64,000 bases of DNA from Bin87 sp965208015. GTDB taxonomy: Bacteria; Chloroflexota; Dehalococcoidia; Lucifugimonadales; UBA3495. The stretch lies in the NCBI GenBank assembly GCA_965208015.1, contig CBDBNT010000004.1:372001-436000 (forward strand), given 5' to 3'. A program made the translations under genes and the position numbers. The notes beneath the pieces were generated by a model that saw nothing but the letters and a program-made list of their open reading frames with translations, was not told the DNA's origin and did not search any database. Each line of letters begins with the position of its first letter. Positions within the stretch are counted from its first letter, which is position 1. Positions 51,142-60,261 of this stretch are shown piece after piece.

Positions 51142-51183
51142 TTGATAGGATAATTAGAGAAATACTTGACAATAACCTATCAA
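51142..51183. promoter_or_regulatory. Candidate HspR operator between divergent heat-shock promoters
   Basis: TTGATAGG (51142-51149) and its complement CCTATCAA (51176-51183) form an 8-bp inverted repeat with 26 bases between. The right arm lies within the hsp20 promoter spacer, and the left arm is just upstream of the cbpA -35. CTTGA cores resemble half of the HAIR site (CTTGAGT-N7-ACTCAAG), though the spacing differs. Confidence 0.45.
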
Positions 51184-51194
51184 CTTTGTATAGT
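51166..51194 (+). promoter_or_regulatory. Promoter of hsp20
   Basis: TTGACA (51166-51171) and TATAGT (51189-51194) with exactly 17 bases between form a near-consensus housekeeping promoter. The leader to the ATG is about 64 bases. Confidence 0.8.
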
Positions 51195-51264
51195 GACATC
51201 ACCGGCCGAAAGAGCGGCCACCAAAACCCTCGGCCACCGCGCCAATGACCCTGGAGGAAAGAAT

Positions 51265-51747
51265 ATGACGACCGTACAGCGATTTGACCCCTTCCGCGAG
51301 ATGCGCCACTTCAACCGGCTGTTCGCCAACCCGATGTGGGCTGCCCATCGTTGGGCCGATCCCCGGAACGGCAGCGTGGAACCCGCCGGTGAAGCCTGGT
51401 CCATCCCCATGGACGTGTCTCGCAACGACCAGCGCCTCACCGTGACCGCGTCTCTCCCCGGCTTCGTTGCCGGTGACGTGGACGTGTCCATCAGCCCCGA
51501 CCGCGTGTTGTCCGTCAAGGCCGCCCGCCAGTCGGAGGCCAGCCACGAGGGCGAGGAGTACCTGATGCGCGAGCGCCGCTTCGGCAGCTTCTCCCGCGCC
51601 ATCCGTCTCCCCAGCGACCTCAACCTGGACGACGCCTCCGTCGCCCTGGAACACGGCGTGCTCACCGTGATGGTCCCGGTCGCCGAGGCCGCCCAGACCC
51701 GGCGCCTGCAGATCTCCAACAGCGCTCCCAGCGCCGACGCCTGCTAA
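51265..51747 (+). CDS. Hsp20/alpha-crystallin small heat-shock protein
   Basis: The 160-residue holdase has an N-terminal arm (RFDPFREMRHFNRLF) and an alpha-crystallin domain from about residue 45 (AWSIPMDVSRNDQRLTVTASLPGF, then ERRFGSFSRAIRLPSDLNLDDASVALEHGVLTVMVP with the A/G-x-L-type motif). GGAGG precedes ATG 51265; a longer frame beginning inside the promoter is spurious. It is divergent from cbpA. Confidence 0.95.
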   Translation: MTTVQRFDPFREMRHFNRLFANPMWAAHRWADPRNGSVEPAGEAWSIPMDVSRNDQRLTVTASLPGFVAGDVDVSISPDRVLSVKAARQSEASHEGEEYLMRERRFGSFSRAIRLPSDLNLDDASVALEHGVLTVMVPVAEAAQTRRLQISNSAPSADAC

Positions 51748-51884
51748 ACGCCGACGGCGCGCATCGCGTGACAGATCGGAGGCGGGGTAATTCCCGCCTC
51801 CGATGTTGCGCCGTCTGTCGGCCTGCGCCATAATCCCTCACACTTGTCGCGCAACTTACGCTGACAGGAATGGAGGGAAGTTTT

Positions 51885-52838
51885 ATGCCGCAAGCCGGTA
51901 TTCCGTCGGAGCAGGAAGTCCTCGGCTGGTTTGACAGCCTGTCCAACTGGGGTAGATGGGGCGATGACGACGAGCTGGGCACGCCGAACCTGATAACTCC
52001 CGAGAAGACCCGCGAGGCCCTGGCCACGGTTGAAGAGGGCCTTTGTGTCTCACTGTCGCGTGACGTTACCTGGGACCCGGCGCCGGATGTGCCGGCCCCG
52101 CCGGTGCACTACATGGTCGAAAGCGGAGAGGGCTGGAGCTCCGGCGAAAAGGTTTCCAACCGCCCTTCCGCCGTGGCCATGGACTACATCGGCATGATCT
52201 TCCACGGAGTTTCCGTGACCCACGTCGACAGCCTGGCCCACTTCTTCTGGAACGGCAAGACCTACAACGGCAAGCCGGCCCACATGGTGTCCACCAGCCT
52301 CGCCGCCACCGTTTGCTCAGTGGAACAGGCGAGAAACGGCTTCATCACCCGCGGCGTGCTGGTGGACGTGCCCTTCGTTCGCGGCATCGACTGGGTGGAA
52401 CGCGGCGAGGGCGTCATGCCCGACGACATCCTGGCTGCCGAGGAGCGCTGCGGCTTTCGCATCGAACCCGGCGACGTGCTCCTCGTGCGTACCGGCCAAC
52501 TCCGGCGCCGCATGGTCGAGGGCCCCGTGCCCCGCGAAGCCGGATCCACCGCGTGCCAGGCGGCATGTCTCCCCCTTTTCAGGGAGCGGGACATCGCCGT
52601 CCTCGGTTCCGACACCGGCAACGACGTCAGCCCGCCTCAGTATCCGGGTCAACTCACCAACCCGGTGCACCAGGTTTCCATCACCGCCATGGGCCTGTGG
52701 ATCCTGGACAACGCCAACCTGGAGGAGGTGGCCGCAGCCTGCCAGGAACGCAACCGCTGGACCTTCATGGTCAGCATCAACCCCCTGCGCCTGCAGAACA
52801 CCACCGGCTCACCCGTCAACCCCATCGCGGTGTTCTAG
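51885..52838 (+). CDS. Cyclase-family (kynurenine formamidase-like) metal hydrolase
   Basis: The 317-residue protein carries the family motif VTHVDSLAHFFWNGKTYNG (H-x-D-x3-H, metal ligands) near residue 112 and a later GSDTGNDVSPPQYPG block. Family members open amide or lactone bonds with a metal. GGAGGGA lies eight bases before ATG 51885. Related genes are common in SAR202-type genomes beside oxidoreductases. The substrate is unknown. Confidence 0.88.
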   Translation: MPQAGIPSEQEVLGWFDSLSNWGRWGDDDELGTPNLITPEKTREALATVEEGLCVSLSRDVTWDPAPDVPAPPVHYMVESGEGWSSGEKVSNRPSAVAMDYIGMIFHGVSVTHVDSLAHFFWNGKTYNGKPAHMVSTSLAATVCSVEQARNGFITRGVLVDVPFVRGIDWVERGEGVMPDDILAAEERCGFRIEPGDVLLVRTGQLRRRMVEGPVPREAGSTACQAACLPLFRERDIAVLGSDTGNDVSPPQYPGQLTNPVHQVSITAMGLWILDNANLEEVAAACQERNRWTFMVSINPLRLQNTTGSPVNPIAVF

Positions 52839-52969
52839 CCCCGCGGCGGGCCGTCCGCGAAAACGGCGTAACCGGCTTGACGTGGTCATTGACACGATGC
52901 GAGCCGGTAAAGTATCACAAGGCAACGCACCAGAAACCAAATACCAGAAATCAGGAGGGATATCAGACG

Positions 52970-53125
52970 ATGACCACGCAAATCCAGATCTACTGCGTAA
53001 AGTGCAAGGCGAAGACCGACTCCAAGGACGTGCAGGGCGTCACCATGAAGAATGGCAGGCCGGCGACCCAGGCGATTTGCTCGATCTGTGGCACCAAGAA
53101 GTTCCGCATCGGAGCCACACCATAG
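52970..53125 (+). CDS. DUF5679 zinc-ribbon protein
   Basis: The 51-residue protein is a compact zinc ribbon: YCVKCKAKT at residues 8-16 and AICSICGTKKFRIG at the C-terminus, with VTMKNGRPATQ between. The family is typical of Chloroflexi and has no known role; nucleic-acid binding is possible. AGGAGGG lies upstream of the ATG. A paralogue without the cysteines lies at 53607. Confidence 0.85.
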   Translation: MTTQIQIYCVKCKAKTDSKDVQGVTMKNGRPATQAICSICGTKKFRIGATP

Positions 53126-53606
53126 CGTGCGGCAGCGCGACACCCGCCGGCACCTTGAGGCGCAGTCAAAGGCTGGAGACGGGAAATTTATCAAATCGGG
53201 TCACACGCATTCACCTCACGTATAACCGTTTTTGTGGGTCGTCAGAATCAGGCAGGACTTACGCGCTTGCATCTGTCATTGCCAGCGCTGTGCGGCAATC
53301 TGGCAGTGCGAGCAGGCACCTGACCGAGTAACTCGTACCAGGATTGAAGGATTTGCAGGATTGGGCGCTCTTTGCCATCGGACGGCTTTGATCCGGTAAA
53401 TCACAAAATCTTGATTGTAACGTTCCCCCGCCGCAAACCGGGTACCGTGAGACGCATTCACGTATTGACGAACCAGCAAAGATTAGCGTAAAACAGTCTC
53501 CTGCTCTCGGGGCAAGCTGCCTCCGGCGGCAAAGCAAACTGCGATGCCGCTGAAGAAATCCTTGCTCCGGCTGCGGGATACCAAACTCACTAAAGGAATG
53601 ATAATT
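53126..53606. other. Region without a supported gene between two DUF5679-like genes
   Basis: About 480 bases lack any credible gene. A stretch near 53275-53310 (TGTCATTGCCAGCGCTGTGC with GGCAATCTGGCAG) can fold on itself and resembles dispersed CATTGCGAGC-type repeats. Confidence 0.5.
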
Positions 53607-53807
53607 ATGGAATGGCCCTTGCAAGCCTACTCAGTCAAACTCAAGCGGAAGGTCGAAGTCGCCGAGGACTCCATGGAGTTGGTCACGATGAAGAACGGCC
53701 GCCACGCCCTCAGGGGAGTAGCCGTAGAGGACCGTAGCATCAACGTTTTCCGCATCCTCGGCAACGCCGAAGTTGAAGAAGTGCGGAAGAAATTAGCCGG
53801 CAATTAA
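53607..53807 (+). CDS. Cysteine-less paralogue of DUF5679
   Basis: The 66-residue protein aligns with the zinc ribbon 480 bases upstream: QAYSVKLKRKVEV against QIYCVKCKAKTDS, then the shared VTMKNGR, then INVFRILGN against KKFRIGATP. All four metal cysteines are replaced (Ser, Leu and others). A helical extension (EVEEVRKKLAGN) follows. ATG 53607 has AAAGGA nine bases upstream. Function is unknown, and zinc binding is unlikely. Confidence 0.7.
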   Translation: MEWPLQAYSVKLKRKVEVAEDSMELVTMKNGRHALRGVAVEDRSINVFRILGNAEVEEVRKKLAGN

Positions 53808-53845
53808 GGCGGTGCTCTACCGACCCCGACGAGCGCTGGCGACGG

Positions 53846-55258
53846 CTAACGGACCAGCCATCGCAGCACGCGCCCGGTGATCCCCCGCGTCAGGCCGTCC
53901 AAGTACGATTCCCAAGCGATATGCTGGTTGCCCATAGCCAGGGATGGGTAAGCTTGAATCACCTGCGCCACATCGCGCATTTTCAAGCCGCGCGCGGCGG
54001 CGATTGACCATACGGACAGCGCTTCAGCAGCGTGGCTGCCCACCACCGTTGCGCCCAGCGTCTTCCCGTTGCTCCGCCCCACGACCTTGATGAACCCCTC
54101 GGTGGCGTCCTCGGTCACCGCCCGGTCGACGTGGGCCATCGGCAGCATCGACACCTGTACCTTGTCTCCAAACTGCTGCCGGGCCTGCTCCTCCGTGTAG
54201 CCGGTGTGCGCTACCTCCGGATCGGTGAACGTCGCCCAGGGCGGATGCTGCGGACGTGCCCGCGAACGGCCGGGCAGCAGCATGTTTCGCACGGCCATCG
54301 CCCCCTGGAAACCGGCGTAGTGCGTGAACTGGTAGCCGCCCGCGCAGTCGCCGGCGGCGTAGATGTGCTTCACGCTGGTCCGCAGGTAGTCGTCAACCAC
54401 GATACCCAGCGGGCTGTGCTCGATACCCGCTCTCTCCAGTCCCAGGCCGTCCACCCTGGCTCGTCGCCCCACGGCGACCAGCAGCGCATCGCCCATCAGC
54501 GTACATCCGCCGGCGCTGACCACGACACCGGTCCCGTGAACGCTGCGCCCCACAGATTCTACCGGCGACGACAGCCTCGATTCGATCCCGTCCCGCCGCA
54601 GGGCCTGGGCTACGACCTGACTCGCCTCCGATTCGTCGTTGGGCAGCAATCGGTCCATCGCCTCCACCAGGGTCACGCGAGAGCCCAACCGATGGCACGC
54701 CTGGGCTAATTCGCACCCAATGGGGCCGCCCCCGATCACAACGAGACGTTCCGGCAGGGTTCGCAAGTCCCAGAACGTCTCGTAGGTCAGGTAGGGCGTG
54801 TCATCCAGTCCGGGGATGGACGGCACGAATGGCGCCGCTCCCGTGCAGATCAGAAACCGTCGCGCCGATACTCCCCGTTCTCCGACGGCCAGGGTATGGT
54901 TGTCCCGGAACTCGGCGCGTCCCTCCAGCACGTCAATCCCCTCCGACCGCAGGGTGTCCGGCGACTCGTGGGCGTAGACTTCTTTCACCGCGCTCTTCAC
55001 CCGACACATCACGGCCGCGAAATCCACCTGCTGATTCCTGGCACTGATCCCATACCGGTTCGCGTTCCGGACAGTGTGGGCAACTTTCGCTGCATGCAGC
55101 AGCGCCTTGCTGGGGACGCACCCCGTCCAGGTGCAGTCGCCGCCGACACGGTTGGCCTCGATGAGCGCCACGCGCTTGCCCAGCCGTGCCGCGAACCGCG
55201 CCGCCGTCAGGCCAGCCGAACCGGCTCCGATCACCGCGATGTCATATTGGACAGCCAT
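53846..55258 (-). CDS. Pyridine nucleotide-disulfide oxidoreductase (dihydrolipoamide dehydrogenase/mercuric reductase-like)
   Basis: The 470-residue flavoprotein has FAD motif IAVIGAGSAGLTAARFA, the redox pair in GGDCTWTGCVPSKALLH (two Cys four residues apart), the NAD motif VVIGGGPIGCELAQ, and the C-terminal dimer domain with AYPSLAMGNQHIAWESY. Classic lipoamide dehydrogenases have HAHPTxxE there, and here that His-Glu pair is absent, so the substrate is likely another disulfide or a quinone. No lipoyl proteins are nearby. ATG 55258 begins the conserved fold. Confidence 0.88.
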   Translation of the reverse strand: MAVQYDIAVIGAGSAGLTAARFAARLGKRVALIEANRVGGDCTWTGCVPSKALLHAAKVAHTVRNANRYGISARNQQVDFAAVMCRVKSAVKEVYAHESPDTLRSEGIDVLEGRAEFRDNHTLAVGERGVSARRFLICTGAAPFVPSIPGLDDTPYLTYETFWDLRTLPERLVVIGGGPIGCELAQACHRLGSRVTLVEAMDRLLPNDESEASQVVAQALRRDGIESRLSSPVESVGRSVHGTGVVVSAGGCTLMGDALLVAVGRRARVDGLGLERAGIEHSPLGIVVDDYLRTSVKHIYAAGDCAGGYQFTHYAGFQGAMAVRNMLLPGRSRARPQHPPWATFTDPEVAHTGYTEEQARQQFGDKVQVSMLPMAHVDRAVTEDATEGFIKVVGRSNGKTLGATVVGSHAAEALSVWSIAAARGLKMRDVAQVIQAYPSLAMGNQHIAWESYLDGLTRGITGRVLRWLVR

Positions 55259-55313
55259 ATCGACGCGAACCTCCGGGGACTGCTTAACCATGCGTCCCCG
55301 GATGGCGGTTAGA

Positions 55314-56816
55314 TCAGCGCGGCCCCTTGATCTGGTCCGGCAACCACAGGGCAAGGTCCGGGAACGCGATGATCAGCCCGATGACCACCGCCATGCAGGC
55401 CATGAACGGCAGCACCCCGATGTACACATCGTTGATGGTGCCCGTTTGAGCCGTCCGGCCCGTTCCTTCCACCTCCTGTTGGGCCACGTCGTGGCGGGCT
55501 CCCTGCAGCACGTACAGGCTCAGTCCCTGCGGCGGGCTGATCTGCGCCGCCTCCAGCAGGATGATCATGATAATCCCGAACCACAGCAGGTCCACCTCCG
55601 CTGCTCGGAGCACCGGGGATATGATCGGCAGCGTGGTCAGCATCATGGAATACGCTTCCATAAACGTGCCCAGCAGCAGGTAGAACACCACCAGGAACAG
55701 CACCAGCTGCACCGTGGTCAGGTTGAAGCTCGCCACCCACTCGGCCATGGTGATGGAGATGCGCAGGTAGGCGAAGGCGAATTGCAGCGTGAATGCCGCC
55801 ATGAGAATGAACAGGATCATCGCCGAGGAGCGCGCCGCCGAACCACACGACTCCAGGGTCATCGTGGCCATGAACCGACAGTAGTTGCGGAAACTCTGAC
55901 CGTCGAACCGGTACTGCTCGCGCCAGCGCTCCAGCGTCCCCCGGACCTCCGGCGACAGGCGTCCGGCGATGCCGCTGCGCAACAGCAACGCCGCGATGTC
56001 TCCGGCGAACAGTCGGACGAAGTTGTAGATGATCGCCAGGACCATGGCGCCGGCCACGCCGAAACCGGCCGCCTCCGAAGGAGTCGCCCACCCGAAGTAG
56101 ATGCTGCCCAGCACGATGAAGATCAGCGCCATGACCGGGACCATCAGCACCGTGAACAGCAACCGCTCCGTCCAGCCCTCCCAGGTCCAGAACCGCCCCT
56201 GCTGCTGCCGGGGCGCGATAGCCGGCCAGATCACCGACGCCACGCCGATCATCAGCATGAACACCAGCGCCAGCAGTATCCCCGGGATGAAACCCGCCAG
56301 GAACAACCGACCTATGGACTCGCCCACGGTAAGCCCGTAGAGCACAAGCAGGATGCTGGGTGGAATCAGTATCCCCAGCGTCCCGCCGGCCGCCAGCGAG
56401 CCCACCACCAGCCGCTCCTGGTAGCCTTGGGCCCGAAACGACGGCAGTGCCACCCGGCTCACCGTGGCGGCGGTGGCGATGCTGGAGCCGGCGCACGCGG
56501 CGAACACCGCACACGAGGCGATGTTGGTGTGCATCAGCCCGCCGGGAATGAAATCCACCCACCGTGACAGAGCACGGTACATCAGGTCGGCAAACCCGCC
56601 CCGCAGCACGATCTCGCCCATCAGGATGAACAGCGGGATCGCCACCAGGTTGACGTTGGTGTTGGTCTCCCACGCCCGGTTGCCCATGATGTTCCAGACC
56701 GGGTTGTCCGAGAACAGGTTGAGCAGGATCAGCGCCAGCGACCCCAGCGCGCCGGCCACGTACATGCCGGCCAGGAACATGACGCCCATCAGGACGAATG
56801 CGACGGCAATGAGCAT
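55314..56816 (-). CDS. TRAP transporter large permease (DctM type)
   Basis: The 500-residue membrane protein has about twelve hydrophobic segments and the DctM blocks NLVAIPLFILMGEIVLRGG, FAACAGSSIATAATVSRVALPSF and GGTLGILIPPSILLVLYG. It moves organic acids with a sodium gradient after delivery by a DctP binding protein. A central soluble stretch of about 50 residues (RLSPEVRGTLERWREQYRFDG) is not typical of DctM. Neither dctP nor dctQ is adjacent in this window. No clear ribosome site precedes the ATG. Confidence 0.88.
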   Translation of the reverse strand: MLIAVAFVLMGVMFLAGMYVAGALGSLALILLNLFSDNPVWNIMGNRAWETNTNVNLVAIPLFILMGEIVLRGGFADLMYRALSRWVDFIPGGLMHTNIASCAVFAACAGSSIATAATVSRVALPSFRAQGYQERLVVGSLAAGGTLGILIPPSILLVLYGLTVGESIGRLFLAGFIPGILLALVFMLMIGVASVIWPAIAPRQQQGRFWTWEGWTERLLFTVLMVPVMALIFIVLGSIYFGWATPSEAAGFGVAGAMVLAIIYNFVRLFAGDIAALLLRSGIAGRLSPEVRGTLERWREQYRFDGQSFRNYCRFMATMTLESCGSAARSSAMILFILMAAFTLQFAFAYLRISITMAEWVASFNLTTVQLVLFLVVFYLLLGTFMEAYSMMLTTLPIISPVLRAAEVDLLWFGIIMIILLEAAQISPPQGLSLYVLQGARHDVAQQEVEGTGRTAQTGTINDVYIGVLPFMACMAVVIGLIIAFPDLALWLPDQIKGPR

Positions 56817-57096
56817 GGGTCGGTCGGCCAGTCTCTGATCAAGGTGTAGTAAGCACAGAAAAACCCCGTCGTGCGACTGTTTTACCGATCTGGCACGGAG
56901 CCTCCGGTAATGGCGCCGCGGCGACGAGGTGAAAAAACCGGCGCCATATTATCCGACGGCGTGGGCACTGTCTAGCAGAGATCACCGCCAGGCAATTTCG
57001 CTGCTCAGATCCAGGTAACCTGAAGCAGATGACACCCGCCACATTGCCTAGCGCAGACAGTCTTGATAACCTGATTCAACAGCAGGAGCAGATATC

Positions 57097-57702
57097 GTGG
57101 CCACTCAAGATTATCAACAGGGCAGCGAGCGTTTCCTGGCCCAGGCCAGACAGGAATTATACGCTGGTGACCTCCCCCAAGCATCCGAAAAAGCCTGGGG
57201 CGCTACCGCCCAGATATTCAAGGCCATCGCCGAAAGGCGGGGTTGGGAGCACAGCCGTCACCGTCACTATAACCAGATCGCCAGCCGGCTCCGCGCCGAA
57301 ACCGGCGATGGCGACATCCGTAGACTTTTCAACACGGCCAGCGCTCTGCACGAAAATTTCTACGAAAGCGATTTGCACATTGCCGAGGTGACCGATGGCT
57401 TGGACGACGTGGCGAACCTGATAGACAAGGTCCTCCTCATGCTGACGCCCGACGTAGTCGAGCCGGCCAAGTCCAGGAATCATTACCAGAGCCCGCGGAT
57501 CTCGGTCAGCAGGCTCTATTCGAATGACGCAACGCAAGCCCGGCGTCGTCCCGAGCGAAAGGACGGGCCGTCCCCGTGGGTCTGTAGCTACGCTCGGCAG
57601 CAAACGGCCCTACACGCGGACAGGCCATACCAGCATCTCAGGCAGAAGCAGACCAGCGCCGAGCGGCCCCCGTGCTCACGCTCGTGCTCGTCATCTTCGT
57701 GA
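57097..57702 (+). CDS. HEPN-like protein, PaREP1 type, with C-terminal extension overlapping a convergent gene
   Basis: GTG 57097 (AGGAG upstream) gives 201 residues. Residues 12-100 are the domain: RFLAQARQELYAGDLPQASEKAWGATAQIFKAIAERRGWEHSRHRHYNQI and ALHENFYESDL. RRGWEH matches R-x4-H, the HEPN ribonuclease motif. After about residue 125 the sequence is low-complexity, Arg/Ser/Gln-rich, and lies partly antisense to the CDF transporter gene; the last 115 bases overlap. The natural protein may end earlier if a frameshift is present. Confidence 0.7.
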   Translation: MATQDYQQGSERFLAQARQELYAGDLPQASEKAWGATAQIFKAIAERRGWEHSRHRHYNQIASRLRAETGDGDIRRLFNTASALHENFYESDLHIAEVTDGLDDVANLIDKVLLMLTPDVVEPAKSRNHYQSPRISVSRLYSNDATQARRRPERKDGPSPWVCSYARQQTALHADRPYQHLRQKQTSAERPPCSRSCSSSS

Positions 57703-58304
57703 TCGTGGTGCCCCGCAAAGTTCTCCATGCCCTCCTTGATGAAGAAGGGGATCAGCAGCAGCGCCGCCACCGGGTCGGCCCACCACCAGGAGAACAGAAC
57801 GTTGAGCCCCAGACCCACCAGTATGGTCAGGTCCTGGAGGTCGCAGAACAGGCTCTCCACCGCTTCGGCGCGCAGAGCGCGGGACTGCATGCGCGCGGCG
57901 ATGCGCATCTTGGCCACGTAGAGAATGCTCATCACCACGGCGCTGGCCACCGCGATCCCGATGCCCGCCAGGCTCGGCTGCGGCTCTGGCAGCCATCCAC
58001 CCAGGCTGACCACCGAATGCAGCCCGACGTACCCAGCCAGGACAAGGAAGGTGATCCCTACCAGCCGTTGCGCCCTTCGTTCGGCCGACTCGTCCTCGTG
58101 GCCTTCGCCCTCCTGCCGCAGTCTCCACACCAGGACCCCGCCGGCGAAAAGCTCGATGATGCTGTCCAGGCCGAAGGCGATCAGGGCGACGCTGCCCACC
58201 CGAGCGCCGGCCCAGAAGGCAACCACAACCTCGACCAGGTTCCACGCCAGTCCTATTGATACCAGGATCAGGGCCGTTCGGCGGAGGTCATCGGTTTGAA
58301 GCAT
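57588..58304 (-). CDS. Cation diffusion facilitator-like transporter
   Basis: The 238-residue membrane protein has several membrane segments and the CDF site pattern LIAFGLDSIIELFAGG (the D residue in the second helix) and FCDLQDLTILVGLGLN. A histidine/acid-rich tail (HHDHEDDEHEREH) can bind zinc or cobalt. The usual cytoplasmic C-terminal domain is missing, so this is a short form. The last 25 residues are Cys-rich and lie opposite the HEPN-like gene end. Confidence 0.85.
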   Translation of the reverse strand: MLQTDDLRRTALILVSIGLAWNLVEVVVAFWAGARVGSVALIAFGLDSIIELFAGGVLVWRLRQEGEGHEDESAERRAQRLVGITFLVLAGYVGLHSVVSLGGWLPEPQPSLAGIGIAVASAVVMSILYVAKMRIAARMQSRALRAEAVESLFCDLQDLTILVGLGLNVLFSWWWADPVAALLLIPFFIKEGMENFAGHHDHEDDEHEREHGGRSALVCFCLRCWYGLSACRAVCCRA

Positions 58305-58510
58305 GCGGAGCGATTTACTCCCTGATAAATTCGACCGGTCGGATCGCTAACTGCGTTTATTGACACCGGGAGTCTAGGCACAGTGTAACAGGGAATAAGC
58401 GATTTGACCCGCACGACACGCCACGCGAAACCGAAACGTTTTCCGACGCTGACCGCGTCCGGGCTGGTCGAACCCTGGGCCTCGACGCCGCTACTCAGAG
58501 GCAAGGACGG

Positions 58511-59320
58511 CTAGATTCCGTAACCTCGAAACAACTCCCGGGCGGCCAGCTTCTCGTCCAGCGAGCCGAAGGCCATGGTGTAGTACCCACGGTAGCCGGC
58601 GTCTTCCAGACGGCGGAACGTGGCCGGGAAATCGATGTTGCCCTGACCCGGAAGGAGATGAACCTCGACCTCGCCGGTGTTGTCGGCCAGCCGCACCTCA
58701 CCGATCCGTCCCACGTCCAGCGAGTCAATGAACCCGTTGATCCCTTCTGGTACCAGGTTGGCGTGGTTCACTGTAAAGGCCCAGCCGAACCGCTCCGACT
58801 GGATAGCGTCAAAGAAGTAGTGGCACTCTTCCACCGTGTGGCCCAGATAGTGCACCTCGGCGTTATCCGGTTCCCAGTTCAGGTTCTCGAAGAACAGCGA
58901 CACGCCGCTGCTTTCCGCATAGTCCACCGCCCGCAGCAAACGGTCCCGTGCGGCCTCCATGCGCGCGTCGATGGCCGAGCTGAAGTGCATCCCGCCGTGC
59001 ACCACCACGCCGTGGGCGGTGATGCGCCGGGCCAGGTCGATGTTGCCTCGCAGGTACGCGTCCACCGCCTCCCCGACGTACGGCGCGAACTCTGCCACGT
59101 TCACCGACGACGCCGTGTGCACTGTGACCGCGATCTCGTTCTGGTCCATCACCGTGCGGACGGCCCGCAGGCGGTCGTCCGGCCAGTTGTCCACCCGGTT
59201 GGCTCCGGTCTCCGCCGAGAAATCGACGTAGTGAAAGCCATGCTCGGCGGCAAACGCCAGAGTCTCCTCCAGCGGCGTCGCCCCGCCGTCGTAGCCAATA
59301 CGATCAATGAAGTCCATCAT
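58511..59320 (-). CDS. Sugar phosphate isomerase/epimerase-like TIM-barrel protein
   Basis: The 269-residue protein belongs to the xylose isomerase-like barrel family: GYDGGATPLEETLAFAAEHGFHYVDFS at the N-terminus, VVVHGGMHF, LFFENLNWEPDN and FTVNHANLVPEG carry the likely metal-binding Glu/His/Asp residues. GGAGG six bases upstream fixes the start at 59320 against a longer frame. Substrate unknown. Confidence 0.87.
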   Translation of the reverse strand: MMDFIDRIGYDGGATPLEETLAFAAEHGFHYVDFSAETGANRVDNWPDDRLRAVRTVMDQNEIAVTVHTASSVNVAEFAPYVGEAVDAYLRGNIDLARRITAHGVVVHGGMHFSSAIDARMEAARDRLLRAVDYAESSGVSLFFENLNWEPDNAEVHYLGHTVEECHYFFDAIQSERFGWAFTVNHANLVPEGINGFIDSLDVGRIGEVRLADNTGEVEVHLLPGQGNIDFPATFRRLEDAGYRGYYTMAFGSLDEKLAARELFRGYGI

Positions 59321-59407
59321 GCCGTCCCTCCGGTCCGATGCAACAGACCCGGTCATGCGGGACAGGCGCGACGCCAATCCCGTTTGGAGCCCTGTCCTGG
59401 TGGTCCG

Positions 59408-60118
59408 TTATTCAGCTGGCTCGGCCTCCGGCAGATGCTCCGGTATCCAGCTGCGCAGCAGGTCGGCCAGTTCTTCGCGGCATTCGTCCAGGCGGTGTTC
59501 CGCGCCCTCGTACAGCACCAGTTCCTTGGGCTCTTTGGCCCAGTCGTGGATGGCCACCGCGCACGAGAAGGGCAGGCGCGTATCTGCCTTGCCGTGCACC
59601 ACCAGAAGAGGCTTGGGCGCGATCATGCCCGCTCCCTGCGCCCCGTAGGTCTGCGGCGACAGTGACACCACGCCGGCGATGTTGTCGCTCACCGCGCCGG
59701 CCGCGATCACCACCGCGCCCCCGAAGGAGTGTCCCACCACGATGGGCGGTCCATGCCCGGTGGCACGCAGGAAGTTGCAGCCGGCCACCAGGTCCAGGGC
59801 GCACTCCTGGACGTTGTTGGGATAGCGGTAATCCATCCGGAGCGAGGTGATCCCCTGGCCGGTCAGTTCCTCGGCCAGTTCCGCATAGAGCCCGCTGCCC
59901 GGCCCGCCGAATCCTCCTCGCGCTCCGCAGACCCAGACCACGGCTCGCGTCGTCTCCTCGGCCGCGTGCAGGATGGCTGGAATGTCGCCCCGGTTGGTGC
60001 AGATCATCAGACCCTGGCCGGCCTCTCCTTCGTGTGGCGGGCCGACCATCACCTTCTCGATCATCATGCCGATGCGATTTTCCGTCGGTTGCTGGCCGGA
60101 GCCGGGTTGCGTGGACAT
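59408..60118 (-). CDS. Alpha/beta hydrolase of the dienelactone hydrolase type
   Basis: The 236-residue hydrolase has the nucleophile elbow IVVGHSFGG (Ser near residue 130), an oxyanion region VVWVCGARGGFGG, the acid in LVVHGKADTRLPFS and the His in EGAEHRLDECREEL. GGAGG precedes the ATG. It is divergent from the FAD/Fe-S dehydrogenase gene, which suggests a shared regulatory region, but no common pathway can be stated. Confidence 0.87.
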   Translation of the reverse strand: MSTQPGSGQQPTENRIGMMIEKVMVGPPHEGEAGQGLMICTNRGDIPAILHAAEETTRAVVWVCGARGGFGGPGSGLYAELAEELTGQGITSLRMDYRYPNNVQECALDLVAGCNFLRATGHGPPIVVGHSFGGAVVIAAGAVSDNIAGVVSLSPQTYGAQGAGMIAPKPLLVVHGKADTRLPFSCAVAIHDWAKEPKELVLYEGAEHRLDECREELADLLRSWIPEHLPEAEPAE

Positions 60119-60261
60119 GGCGCCTCCCCCGTGGGTCGATTGACCCGGCCACTATAACACCGCCGTCCAGGTCGGTATCGGAAAGTCGCGTTCCAGGCCG
60201 CAAGATCGCGCGTGCTATACTGCGCCGCACGCAGGATCGGCACCCTTCGGAGGAACGACAG

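Noticed and set aside
51166..51264. Longer N-terminus for the small heat-shock protein
   Set aside because: The extension would begin inside the -35 element, and a GGAGG site clearly precedes ATG 51265.
53275..53310. Small RNA gene between the DUF5679-like genes
   Set aside because: The hairpin resembles a dispersed repeat and has no promoter or terminator next to it.
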